Shown in pieces: positions 44,593-54,844 of a stretch of DNA of 64,000 bases (position 1 is the stretch's first letter; each line of letters opens with the position of its first letter). The notes beneath the pieces were generated by a model. The model made no database searches. It worked only from the letters and a program-made list of their open reading frames with translations, and was not told where the DNA came from. The DNA comes from Sarocladium kiliense. Lineage: Eukaryota; Ascomycota; Sordariomycetes; Hypocreales; Sarocladiaceae. The stretch covers positions 992,001-1,056,000 of the forward strand of contig JAUZTG010000048.1 of NCBI GenBank assembly GCA_030734395.1, read 5' to 3'. Made by a program: the position numbers and the translations under genes.

Positions 44593-45960
44593 TCAAGTCA
44601 ACCTCCTCCGATACACCCCCAACATCCAACTCGCCCTCAAAACGGCCAAGCCTACCGCCATCTTCACACTATCCTGAATGACATTCAACTTACTACCCCC
44701 AACCTCATGCCACTCAATCGGCACCTCCGCGACCTTGATGCCCGGGCTCGTGCCAATAACTGAGCCATCACTTCCAAGAACAGGCGTAGCGGGTGCAGAT
44801 TCGGCGAGCATGAGCATCTCAATGTCGAAGATCCAGCCTTCGGCGTGCATGTAAGGGACAATGTGCGGGAGGGACGCGCGGGAGAAGAGCTTGAAGCCGC
44901 ATTGGGTGTCACGGATGCGGGAGGTGGCGGGCGGGGTGAGGATGGTGAGGACAAGGTGAAAGCAGCGCATGAGGAAGTTTCGGAGGAGAGAACGCTGAAG
45001 AGGTGTTAGATTACAGGATTACTTGGATTGGTGGTGAGGGTGTATTGGAAGAGAGGGACATACCTTGACGACGGCCTCACTTCCCACAAGATGCGCACGA
45101 CTTCCAATTGCCACGCCCCGGAAGGATCCATCAACGACCTCCTCACAGCCTTCAATCAGCTTACGCACATCGCTAAACTTCGACGCACCATCCGCATCCG
45201 CAAAGAGCGCATACTCGCCCCTCACATGGCGCAATCCATGCGTGACACCGCCTCCCTTTCCTCGATTTCTCTCCAGGTTCACCACCCGAAGCACGTCATG
45301 CAACCCATTCTCTTTCGCAAAATTGAGAACCACATCCACTGTCTTATCCTTACTCCCATCATTGACCACAATGATCTCATATCCAGTGACTTCCTGCATC
45401 GGCTTATCACCACGACTGCGGGAGCGTGACTGTCTCTTCGAGCTCGGTCTGGACGCAGGCTTACCACTGTCCGGCCGACCAATGTGCTCATCAAGCCATG
45501 CAACCGCTTCCTCTAAGGTAGGCAGCACGCGGTCCTCCTCATTGTAGGCCGGGAAGACAACACTGAGATGCAACTCCGCCGGCTCAATGGCTCCAGCGTC
45601 GGGCGTCGGAAATGCTTCGAGTGGGCGAATTGTCTCCTCTGCGACCTGCCGCTCCGCCAGCCAGCGATCGTACCAGCACGGCAGAGGTCTTGGAGAAGAT
45701 GTCTCGCCGGAGGGTGTGCTCGTGATGTAGGTCTTTTCGGAGGGAAGGACGGGTCGAGGTTTCGGGGCGAAGAGGTGGAGGAGGGCGAAGAGCTTCGAAC
45801 AATTAGCTTCCCGATCAAAGGTAAAGGACAATTGACTTACGCTGAGAAGCGCGAAGGCTAGAAGAAGTAGGAGGAGAACAAGAAGGATGTGTACTGGCGT
45901 CGCTTCAATCCAGGCCCAGAGAGGCCAGAAAAAACGACCGGGCAGGGAGAGGAGCTCCAT
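44593..45960 (-). CDS. ALG5: Dolichyl-phosphate beta-glucosyltransferase Alg5
   Basis: Three exons (45960-45841, 45792-45064, 44994-44593) encode 416 residues; the introns are 48 and 69 bp. An N-terminal membrane helix (VHILLVLLLLLLAFALLS) anchors it in the ER. The GT2 catalytic domain has LSVVFPAYNEEDR, YEIIVVNDGSKDKT, RNRGKGGGVTHGL, the metal-binding FADADGASKF, AIGSRAHLVGSEAVVKRS, TQCGFKLFSRA, and GWIFDIEML followed by PIEWHEVGGSKLN. It moves glucose from UDP-glucose to dolichyl phosphate, making Dol-P-Glc for the last steps of N-glycan precursor assembly. A Ser/Arg/Pro-rich insert (about GRPDSGKPASRPSSKRQSRS) of roughly 25 residues separates the first two motifs and explains the extra length over yeast Alg5. 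The first intron is a stop-free multiple of three. Confidence 0.94.
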
Positions 45961-46676
45961 GGTGATGGAGGAGGAGAGGAGAGCTGCCTCGACGCCAGCG
46001 CCGGCCGCTGGAGCGCAGTCAAATTGGTCGAATCACCCTTCCTTCACCGGTAGATAGCAGACTTAGATGTAAAGAGTGATAATTGCGCAAGGCATACACC
46101 AATTGAGGTCGCAGTTGTAGAAGAAGGAAGAAGAAAAGCTAGAGATTTGGGGGTGAAGCGTTGGAGGAATGACGATGGGAGAACGCGCCACGTTGAATTG
46201 AAGTTAGGCCCGCCCAGGCACCGCCGCGCTCGGGACCACCCCCTCTACTCCAAATCTCAGGGGACCAACCCGCCTAACGAGGGATGCCCCGCAGCGGTGT
46301 GGATCGGCAGGGGACAGTGGGACCTGAACTTTCGAGTGAATCAACCGATTCTAAGTTCAGGTCAAGCTGTTTGCACAATATCCATGAGTACCTTTTAGCT
46401 CGAGCAATCATAATGTGATTCTGTAGTATCATCACACAAACACAAATAGTCCATTTCCAAGGCTCAATTCCGTTCCGAAAGGTTGAAGGTTATGGCCAGT
46501 ACCCAAATACATTGCCCAGTGACATATGCTTTCCCAAGATGCTCGCCTCGAAGCTCAGCTCAGTAGAGTTCTATCAAATAACAAAATTCAAATCATTTCA
46601 GTCATAGCAGTTTAGAAGGAGACGTGAGATCCTTTTGACGGAGCGAGACATAACCCAATATGGACATCAAAAGGTC
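45961..46676. other. ALG5 promoter and 3' flank of the next minus-strand gene
   Basis: No gene is visible. Bases 45961-46190 are purine-rich near the ALG5 start (pyrimidine-rich on the coding strand). Confidence 0.5.
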
Positions 46677-48152
46677 CTATTTTCCACCGGCTGAGCTGGC
46701 AACACGCGACTTCTTAACCAGCTTGTTGCCGCTCTTCCGTGGTTTCTTGGTACCCTTGGACTTCTTCCCATCACCAGCCTCTGGCACGGCCACGACTGCT
46801 TCGGGAAACATGTTGACCACTTGTCCATGTGACAATGGCGATGGAGCGTCCTGTGCCTTCATCCGTGGTGCACTGTGATGAGGCCCCTCTTGTGCTGAGT
46901 CTATCCGCTCAAGTTCTGTGAAACGGGTTGGTCGAGACGCCCGTCGTTCTCTCGACTTGCCGCCAGGGGCAAGCGATGAAGAAGACTGTGATGTGCCGCC
47001 TTGTTCCATGTTTGGGGATGCCATGCCGTTCTCTGTTGCCGTTGGCGATGCTAGCGCTGGGAAGGGGAACTCGACCGGCGAGTTTGCAGTTGCGCCTGGG
47101 GTTGCCGGAGCCGATGGCGGTACGCGCGAAGACGTTGGTGTAAGGCCAGGGAGCGACGCTGCTGAACTGGCACGAGACGACTTCAGCGGTGGTGATTGCA
47201 CGGCAAGTTCGCCGGTGCCATGTGGTAATAACGGTGAGACAGCAAGGCCCGGGGTGCCCAGTGGCAACGCTGGAGTTGCTATAGGCGCGACAGCTTCCGA
47301 AAGATGACCGGGTAACTTACCACCCATAATAGGAGGTGGTACTGCTGAATGAGGAATTGCGCTGAAGCCTCTAGTCGAAGGTGGTGGTCTTGAATCCCGT
47401 ACACCCGCAACTGCGAGGCCGCTTCGGTTCGAGTTCACACTAGCAAGCTGTTCGGTCAAAGGGTCTGACTTTCGACGTGATCGTGTGGGGGAAGAGGTCC
47501 ATCGTGTCTCAGCCACCCCGACGGCATGCGCATTCGGTCGCGCCGATCTCATTTCCAGGTTGTCGCGCGAGCTTGATGACTCGCTCGAGCTCTCTGCAAC
47601 TGACTGAGCGTCTGTTGCACAGAGTTAGTTGCCGATAGTCAACGGTCGACTCGCACGAAAGGACACACCTTTGCCGTATCCGGGGTCCTGGTCGGGGGTT
47701 TCGTAAATGGGCCAACGAGTGACCTCCTTGCCCTTGAGCGAGTAGGGCTGCGAATACGCCATTTGTGGCACGCCGTACATGCTATGACTGTGGACATTGG
47801 CGACTCCTGTATGGCTGTAGGCTCGTGGGAGCGGCGGAACCATGGGGGTTGCCGTCCCATCTGAAGGGTAGGCGACGTAGGAGAGGCTGCTTCCGACCCG
47901 TGGGGTGCCTGGCATGTTCATATGGTGACCGCTGGCAGCCATTGCGCTTCTTCGACGATTTTGTTCGACAATGCGTGGCCTGTCAGCGTCCCTCCAACTG
48001 GGCGGCGCACTCGCGATAGCGTCTGCAGCCGCATGGGTCGGAACATGACGGTAAGGCGTAGCACTCTCCTCCATCTTCTTCTGTTCGGCCAATTTGGCAT
48101 TGTGACTCTTGGCCGACTGCCGGCTCTTCTTAATGCTCGAAAAGATAGACAT
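46677..48152 (-). CDS. Unrecognised, mostly disordered fungal protein
   Basis: Two exons (48152-47669 and 47611-46677) with a 57-bp intron encode 472 residues. The frame is supported by consensus splice sites and a plausible start, MSIFSSIKKSRQSAKSHNAK. The first 90 residues look the most conserved: a basic helix (AKLAEQKKMEESATPYRHVP), then ADRPRIVEQNRRRSAMA. The rest is rich in Ser, Pro, Ala and Gly with phosphorylation-like SP/TP sites, and it ends in a strongly basic tail (KKSKGTKKPRKSGNKLVKKS) that could be a nuclear signal or nucleic-acid contact. No enzyme domain or membrane helix is visible. Its function is unknown to me. Confidence 0.7.
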
Positions 48153-51100
48153 TATCGCTGAGTAAATCGGTTGTCGTTCAACGGCTTCGAAGAGCTCGTA
48201 TTCGAGGCTCTACTCTTGCTGGAACGAGCACCGACTAGTTGACGGCTTCGGCCGGCTTTGAACAGCCGCGCTGCCCGCAAAGCTCACCGTCGATGATAGG
48301 CCCGTTCAAGGGAAATATAATAGGATTGTTGACAGCAACACTGTGTTGAACGAAGGAAGGAGGGGGTTCGAGTTGACGACGGGCTGTAGGAGTTTATATA
48401 TGTACAGCCCGTGTAAGTGGGCCGATGGACGATTTGGGGAACCCAGGCACACCAGTCCGAGCTTCCAACAGTGGATCGCACCAAGCCGCGCCGAGGGGGG
48501 TCGCTTCTGCCCGTAAATAGCCAGCCCACGAGGCGTTGGCGAAGGCTTGGGGCCTTTGTTGGTTGATGACCCGAACGTAGGACTTTCTCGGATGGCAGCA
48601 AAGATCTGTGAGTTGGGGTGGCAAAGCTCACAACCAGGAGCGACAGCAACAATATGATATATGTACCTCTCCCTCAGTGGAGACCGAACACAAGGTTGGA
48701 CAAGAGGGCAGCAACCCAACCAGGCTCGACAAGGATCGCACGGGCAGAAGTGAGGACACCTGAGCCGCTTGCGATATCAGCCAATATTTGTCCCCAATCA
48801 GGGAGGCACGGTTCAGGCTGTCCAGGGCACAGGAACGCCTCTCGGGTGGGCGGGGCGCATCCGGAGTCTGGTAGCGCCAACCAGATTCGCCGCGTCCACT
48901 TGAGATGACGATACGATGGCGGTACTCACGGCTAGGGAACGGTCCCGCATAGATCCCGAGAGGCGTTCTGGCTTGCAGATGTTGTTATCTATCGTCTGCT
49001 CTTGATCCAGGCGACATGGAAGGCTCCCAATCAATATATTTCACTTATGCCTGCGCGACATGTCAGGTAATGAATGTGGTTAGCAAGCGAAGAGGGCCAG
49101 AAGCGGATGGAATACAATACTGGAAAGCCTCCTTCCATTTTCAAGTAAGGCCACGGCTGGGCGCGGTGCAGGGGTATCCTTTAGAGTTGCGCAACCCCCC
49201 CTTCTCTCCTCCCCTCTTCTCTTTGGACCTTTTGCCAGGGACGAGGAATAGGCGAGGTAAGGTCAGGTAAAATAGCGCCGGGCTTGGCTCTTTCCAGCCC
49301 TGTCTTGGTGCGGCGTCGACCTCCCCAGGACGGTGGGAGCGATGGCAAATGATCGCGAAGCTTGCTGCTCTATCTCGGACAAGGACCACTGACCCGTTTG
49401 ATAGAGAATGCTGACTGCAGGAGTCAATAGGTGAAGCCACCGCATGTGGTGTTCGTATTCCTGCTTTTGCCAGCCGGGGACAGCCCTGTCAATGCATGAC
49501 AAGCGCAGGGATCGGAGGAAAGAAGATCTTAGGGGTTGCACAGAGCACCACAAGGCCCACGAGAGATGCTCAATATAGATTTGAGACCTTTCAGCCTGCC
49601 ATTATGATCGGCACGGGATGCCTTCGGCAGGTGTCCCGGGGACATGGTGTCAATCTGGGGGGTTACTTCGTGGCCCCAGGGAACATGCAAGACGTCTCAG
49701 GCACATGCGTGATCGCAATGGCATTACCTGGGATCACGTGCCGCCAGTGGGAGAAGAAGCATCGATTGCACCTTTGACTTCAATGGATTCGTCTGAGGTG
49801 CGCAACGGACATCAGCAGCCTTTGCAGCAATCTTGGTTTTGCTATGCTTACTCCTCCGACTATTGTGGTCTTGCATTCAGTTGTCGGGCGTAGTCAACAT
49901 GGCTAGCTGATATTGAGTCTGGATGCGATGACTGGCAGGAGTGCACGCGAAGTATCACGGCCACCAAGCTGAGCCGCACAGAACATGGGGATTCGTGACC
50001 GTCGTCAACTTCCCCATGGCCCCCCCTGGCTAGAGAAACCTTGCTAAGATGGCGCCGTCTTTTCGAGAAGAGTTCTAAGTTTATGCCACGGAGCCACAGA
50101 GTGCGGAGCATGCCTGCTGCCTTATTAGTCACGAAGCGCATACCAGCGCAGTCCCCGGCCTCGTGTCTGGGTGGACAGTGGCCCCAAAAATCTAGAGAAA
50201 TATCGTGGAGCATTCCTGAGGATGGGTGACAATGGCAATGTGTCGTAAGCGTCATGGATCCGACCTGGAATGAAGCATAGTGCGCACGGCCAGCTGCGAG
50301 TGGGAGTGAGACAAGGCAAAGGCCACAATGCCAAATGTGCAGCGAATGTGCTCACGTGACATACTCCGCCATCCCATCCCATCCCATCGCCATCCCCCAA
50401 CACTGACGCCACAGGTGGCGCTACCAGGCACTGCCGGGGGCTGGTGGCACGCCCTCGAGGCCCAATGCCCCCCCAAGGCCCCCCCAAAAAAACTGCCCGA
50501 TGTCGTAACAGGTTTAACCTGCAAGGTTTTGATCTGTCCCCCGTCCGTCAGTCAGTCAGTCCACTCGTTCCATCCGTCGCTCGTGCTCCTCCGCCCCAGT
50601 CCCGTCCAGTCCCGTTCCAGGCGCCTTGCCTTGTCTCTGCATTCTGTCTTCGTCCCTTCGTCGTGGTCACGCACGCACGCCTTCTCCATCCATTGTTTCT
50701 CCCATCGCCATCACCCACCGAACGGCCTCTCATCTGTCCTGCCTTCCGTTTGAGAGCGCCTCCATTGCCACCCCGAGACGACACTCTATCTACCCATCGG
50801 CTTGCTGTGGGTGCCCCCCCTTGGCTTTGGCCTGTCGCCTTATCTATTCCGCCGCGCGAACCCCAATCCCAGTGCCGACCGGGGCCATCCATCACAAACC
50901 TGCCTCATCCTCGGCGCATGACAAACTCCTTCACCACTTCTCGCCCTCGTGCGCCTGTCGCTTTCTTCTGCGCCATTGCCAGTCCATAATCCATCGCATC
51001 CGACGACCTCACTTCGAGTGCATTCGCTCTCTGCACACTCCCGCAGACTGACGCACGCATCGCATGGCGTCGCGCTGAGAATACGAAACCCTTGCTATTC

Positions 51101-51389
51101 TTTGCGTTTTGCTCCACCGACACCCGCCACCGCGCCATCACCACCCATCGATCGCTGGCACGTCATAACCTCCTCAGCTTTTCGCATCAAAGACGGTCAC
51201 AAACAGCAATACCTGACTCTTCGACTGCCTTGCGCGTCTCCTTAGAGGGCGCGGTTGGAAATCGTGGCGGCCCTCACGGTCCTCAGTCATACCGAACCGG
51301 CACAACTCTCCCTCCAGCAACACCTCGAACTCGCACCTGATCTGGTCGCATACAACGCTCTCGCCGTGGAGGGGGATCCCGAGCCGCTG
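48153..51389. other. Gene-free region upstream of PSY2
   Basis: 3.2 kb with no convincing gene. It holds the promoter of the minus-strand neighbour, then non-coding sequence, then a long pyrimidine-rich stretch (about 50520-51250) that is probably PSY2 promoter or leader. Small simple repeats occur: CCCATCCCATCCCATC at about 50370, GTCAGTCAGTCAGTCC at about 50547 and CACGCACGCACGCC at about 50668. The PSY2 frame stays open upstream of its ATG to about 51255, but that reading does not look like the family. Confidence 0.5.
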
Positions 51390-54259
51390 ATGATGGCACA
51401 ACACGTGCCTCATCCGGCCACGGATAAGAAACGGGTCAAGGTCTACGAGCTTAGGAACAATGACTGGTTTGACCGCGGCACGGGCTTCTGCTCGGCTGCT
51501 TACCAGACGGTATGGTCCCTCCGCGCTCATGTGCGCTCCTGGCGTGCCCGACCCTGCGCCCTTATTCGCAAAATTCGCTCCTCTGCTAACATGGGTGGTA
51601 TGTTACCCGTAGACCGAGGAAGGCCGCAAAGAACCCCGAGTCTTTGTCGAGTCCGAAGACGACCCGAAGCGCGTCCTCCTAGAGACACGAATCCAGAAGG
51701 AAGATGGCTTCCAGAAGCAGCAAGGCAAGTGTCGCCACATATGGTTTCCATATAGGCCACTCCTACTGACCTTATCTCACAGAAACTCTGATTGTGTGGC
51801 AGGAGCCAGGTACACACTTGGACATGGCGCTGAGCTTCCAGGAAGCAGAAGGGTGTGCTGCAATCTGGTCAGTCATCCCAAACCCGTCTCTTTCATCTGT
51901 TCTTTGTGGGATATATATCTAATGTTCATCAGGCGTTTCATCGAGAGGGTTCAAGAAACGTTCCAAAGCACTTTGGCTGGTGCTGAAGATGGCTTGTCAG
52001 ACGACTTGGCCATGGATGTGGGCACAACCATCACCCTTCCCGCCGCTGAGTTGGGGAACCTACCGGAAATCGAATCGAGTATTCGCATCATGAGCGCCAC
52101 TGCGAATGGTCGGGAGGCACTGACAAAGGCCATCATGACCGATGACTATATCTCAACGCTGATTCCTCTCGTGAGCATGGCCGAGGATCTCGAAAGCCTC
52201 CAGGATTTACACCGCCTATGCAACATCATGAAGCAGATTATTCTCTTGAACGATACGACGATCATCGAACATGCTGTTTCAGACGAATGCATCCTGGGTG
52301 TTGTCGGCGCACTCGAATACGATCCCGACTTCCCTAGTCACAAGGCCAATCACCGCCAGTGGCTCAATAATCAAGGACGTTACAAGGAGGTCGTCCCGAT
52401 TCAAGACGAGCTAACGCGCCGCAAGATTCACCAGACCTACCGGCTGCAGTATCTTAAGGACGTCGTTCTCGCACGCATCCTAGACGACCCGACTTTCTCT
52501 GTACTCAACTCCCTTATCTTCTTCAACCAGGTCGACATCGTTGCACACCTGCAGACCAACGCCACTTTCTTGGGAGACCTCTTCGCCATCTTCACCACGC
52601 CCTTCCAGGACGAAAAGAAGAAGAAGGACGCTGTTCTTCTCATATCTCAATGCTGCGGTATTGCTAAGAACCTGCAGCCACCTGCCCGCCAAACTTTGTA
52701 TAACAACTTTATTGCACACGGCCTGATGAACGTGATCAACTTCGGGCTACGCCATGCTGATGTTGGTGTCCGTGTTGGAGCGACGGATATCCTTGTTGCC
52801 GTCATTGACCATGACGCGCATATGATCAAGCAGACCATTTACCGTCAGATTCACGAGGGACAAGCCCTCCTTACGGACTCTTTGGTGGACCTGCTCCTCG
52901 TTGAGGGTGATCTTGGTGTCAAGTCGCAAATCACCGAGGCACTGAAGGTTCTTCTCGATACGGGCCCGCCACTTCAAGCCGCCGACAACTTTGCGAAGGC
53001 CAACGGTGCCGAGTTCGCCGCAAGGCAGCGCAGCCAAGCTATGACAGACCCTCAACACGAAGTTTTCCTTACGAGGTTTTACGAGCAGTCTGCTGCCACA
53101 CTCTTTAAACCTCTTATCGATCTTGAGGGTCAATCGGATATGAGCTTCGCAGTTCAGCACGCCGCCATGTTCACCTACTTGGTCGAGCTTCTTTGCTTCT
53201 TCATCCGCCTTCACCACCGATTCAGCAAGGCCTTCGTCATGAACTATAACTTGACGCAGCGGATCGCGCAACTTCTCCAGAGTCCCGAGAAGCACCTCCA
53301 ATTGCGTAAGTCAGCACAATTACTAATCTGAGCCTGCCTGCACACCTCGCAGGAGGCGCACCGCGAGCCGACACTAACTGCATTCTATAGTATCGATTCG
53401 CTTCATTCGATCGCTCATCGGCCATCAGGAAGAATTCTATGTAAAGCAATTGCTCGAGAAACGAGTTCTTACCCCTGTCCTGGAAGTAATGTTCCAGTCC
53501 AAGGACAAGGACAATCTCTTAAGTTCGGCATGTCTTGAACTTTTTGAGCATATAAAGAAGGAGGACATGAAGGATTTTGTCAAATACCTGGTTCTCAATC
53601 ACCGGGACCGACTGGAGGAGCTGAGCTACATCTCCTCGTTCCATGATCTCATCCTTCGATACGACCAGACCCAGGGCTACACTGCCAACATGGACTTTTA
53701 CCTTGAGGCTGATGACGATATGACCCGAAAACCACCGCAGAATGCCCGCTTGATGGAGCATCTCGCGGTCGACCCTAACGAGGAAGCGTACTGGAACACA
53801 TCGGACCCTGAGGATGACGATGAGCAGCAGGGTCCCGCCGACGATAAGTCGCAGGCCGGAAGCGAGATTTCGACCGCGTCAAAACCGCTTGTTGATTACC
53901 CATCCGATGAAGAAGTTGAGGATAACAATGAAGTGATCGCTTCGGGGGCCTCGACTGAAGAGACAATGGTCAAAGCTGACGACGTCGACGATCAACCGGC
54001 TCCAGGTGTTCAGCCACCAGAGCGCATTGCCGAGAAGCGAAGACGTGAAGAGGAGGACGACGATGAGATCGGGAAGATGATGCAGAACAAGCGTCGTAAC
54101 AGCAATACTACACCTGGCCCAAATGCCACCGCTGGTGCGGCTCGCAGGCGAAAGAGCTTCACTGCAGGGTCAGGTAATGGCACGCCCAAAAAGATCGCCA
54201 TCAGTCTCTCACCCGCACTACGATCAGGCGGCGTGGGAAGGTCGGATGACGAATCATAA
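51390..54259 (+). CDS. PSY2: Protein phosphatase 4 regulatory subunit Psy2 (SMEK/PP4R3)
   Basis: Five exons (51390-51509, 51613-51724, 51783-51867, 51933-53305, 53391-54259) encode 852 residues. The start is MMAQHVPHPATDKKR, just before the family's opening KRVKVYELRNNDWFDRGTGF. Residues 1-110 form the PH/EVH1-like domain (TLIVWQEPGTHLDMALSFQE, with GCAAIW), followed by the SMK-1 domain (about 160-350: LHRLCNIMKQIILLND, CILGVVGALEYDPDFP) and ARM-like helices. An acidic, Ser-rich tail has basic clusters (EKRRREE, NKRRN, ARRRKS) that may be nuclear signals. Intron 2 (51725-51782) uses a GC donor (AAG|GCAAGT). The protein directs PP4 to substrates such as gamma-H2AX and Rad53 in DNA-damage recovery. 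Confidence 0.94.
51725..51782 (+). other. GC-AG intron in PSY2
   Basis: The 58-bp intron begins GCAAGT after AAG, has a TACTGAC branch site at about 51763 and ends CAG. Only this GC donor keeps the frame between KQQ and ETLIVW; the nearby GT at 51729 would shift it. Confidence 0.85.
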
Positions 54260-54844
54260 TGGGAGCCAAGGATTAGGAAGCTCCAGTGTGGCCGAACATG
54301 ATGTGGTTTCGGCGGCGTCTATTTGCTTTTCTCATCACAGGCGATGGCGTATAGGGATTATTGATGAAAACAACTGTTCCGGGACTATTTGGTCTGGACT
54401 GGAATGGATACCAAACCTCAAACACTGGTCTCGCCTCCAGGGTTTTGCATCCTCCATTTGTCGTTGAACACAGTCTTCACACTGGAGGGGCAGACGAGCG
54501 GATTGGCAGGAGATGTGTGGCGTTGATAATGAAATGATTTCGTCACTCCGGCTGGAGTATGGTATAGGGGATAAAGGGGTTCATTGATGCCGCTCGAAAT
54601 GGTTCGGTGACATGTGGGACGATCATGTGGGCAATGCGATGTAGCGAGATTCATGGTTCTTCGATGAAGAAGCAAGCGACTCACTAGAATCAAGAGCATT
54701 TTCACCCAACTTGGTATTGATACCTCACCATTATGCAGTCTCTGTCCGTGTTGCCATGTTCATTGCTGTGCATGCAGCACCGTGTGATCCGTTGCTGAGT
54801 GTAGAAGGAATAGCCGTGTAGACCAGGAGACTGTCTATTCGAAG
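54260..54844. other. Convergent 3' flanks of PSY2 and the AFG2-like gene
   Basis: No gene, RNA or repeat is recognised in this stretch between two converging genes. Confidence 0.5.

Noticed and set aside
51255..51389. 45-residue N-terminal extension of PSY2
   Set aside because: The reading does not resemble the family, which begins a few residues before the KRVKVYEL segment.
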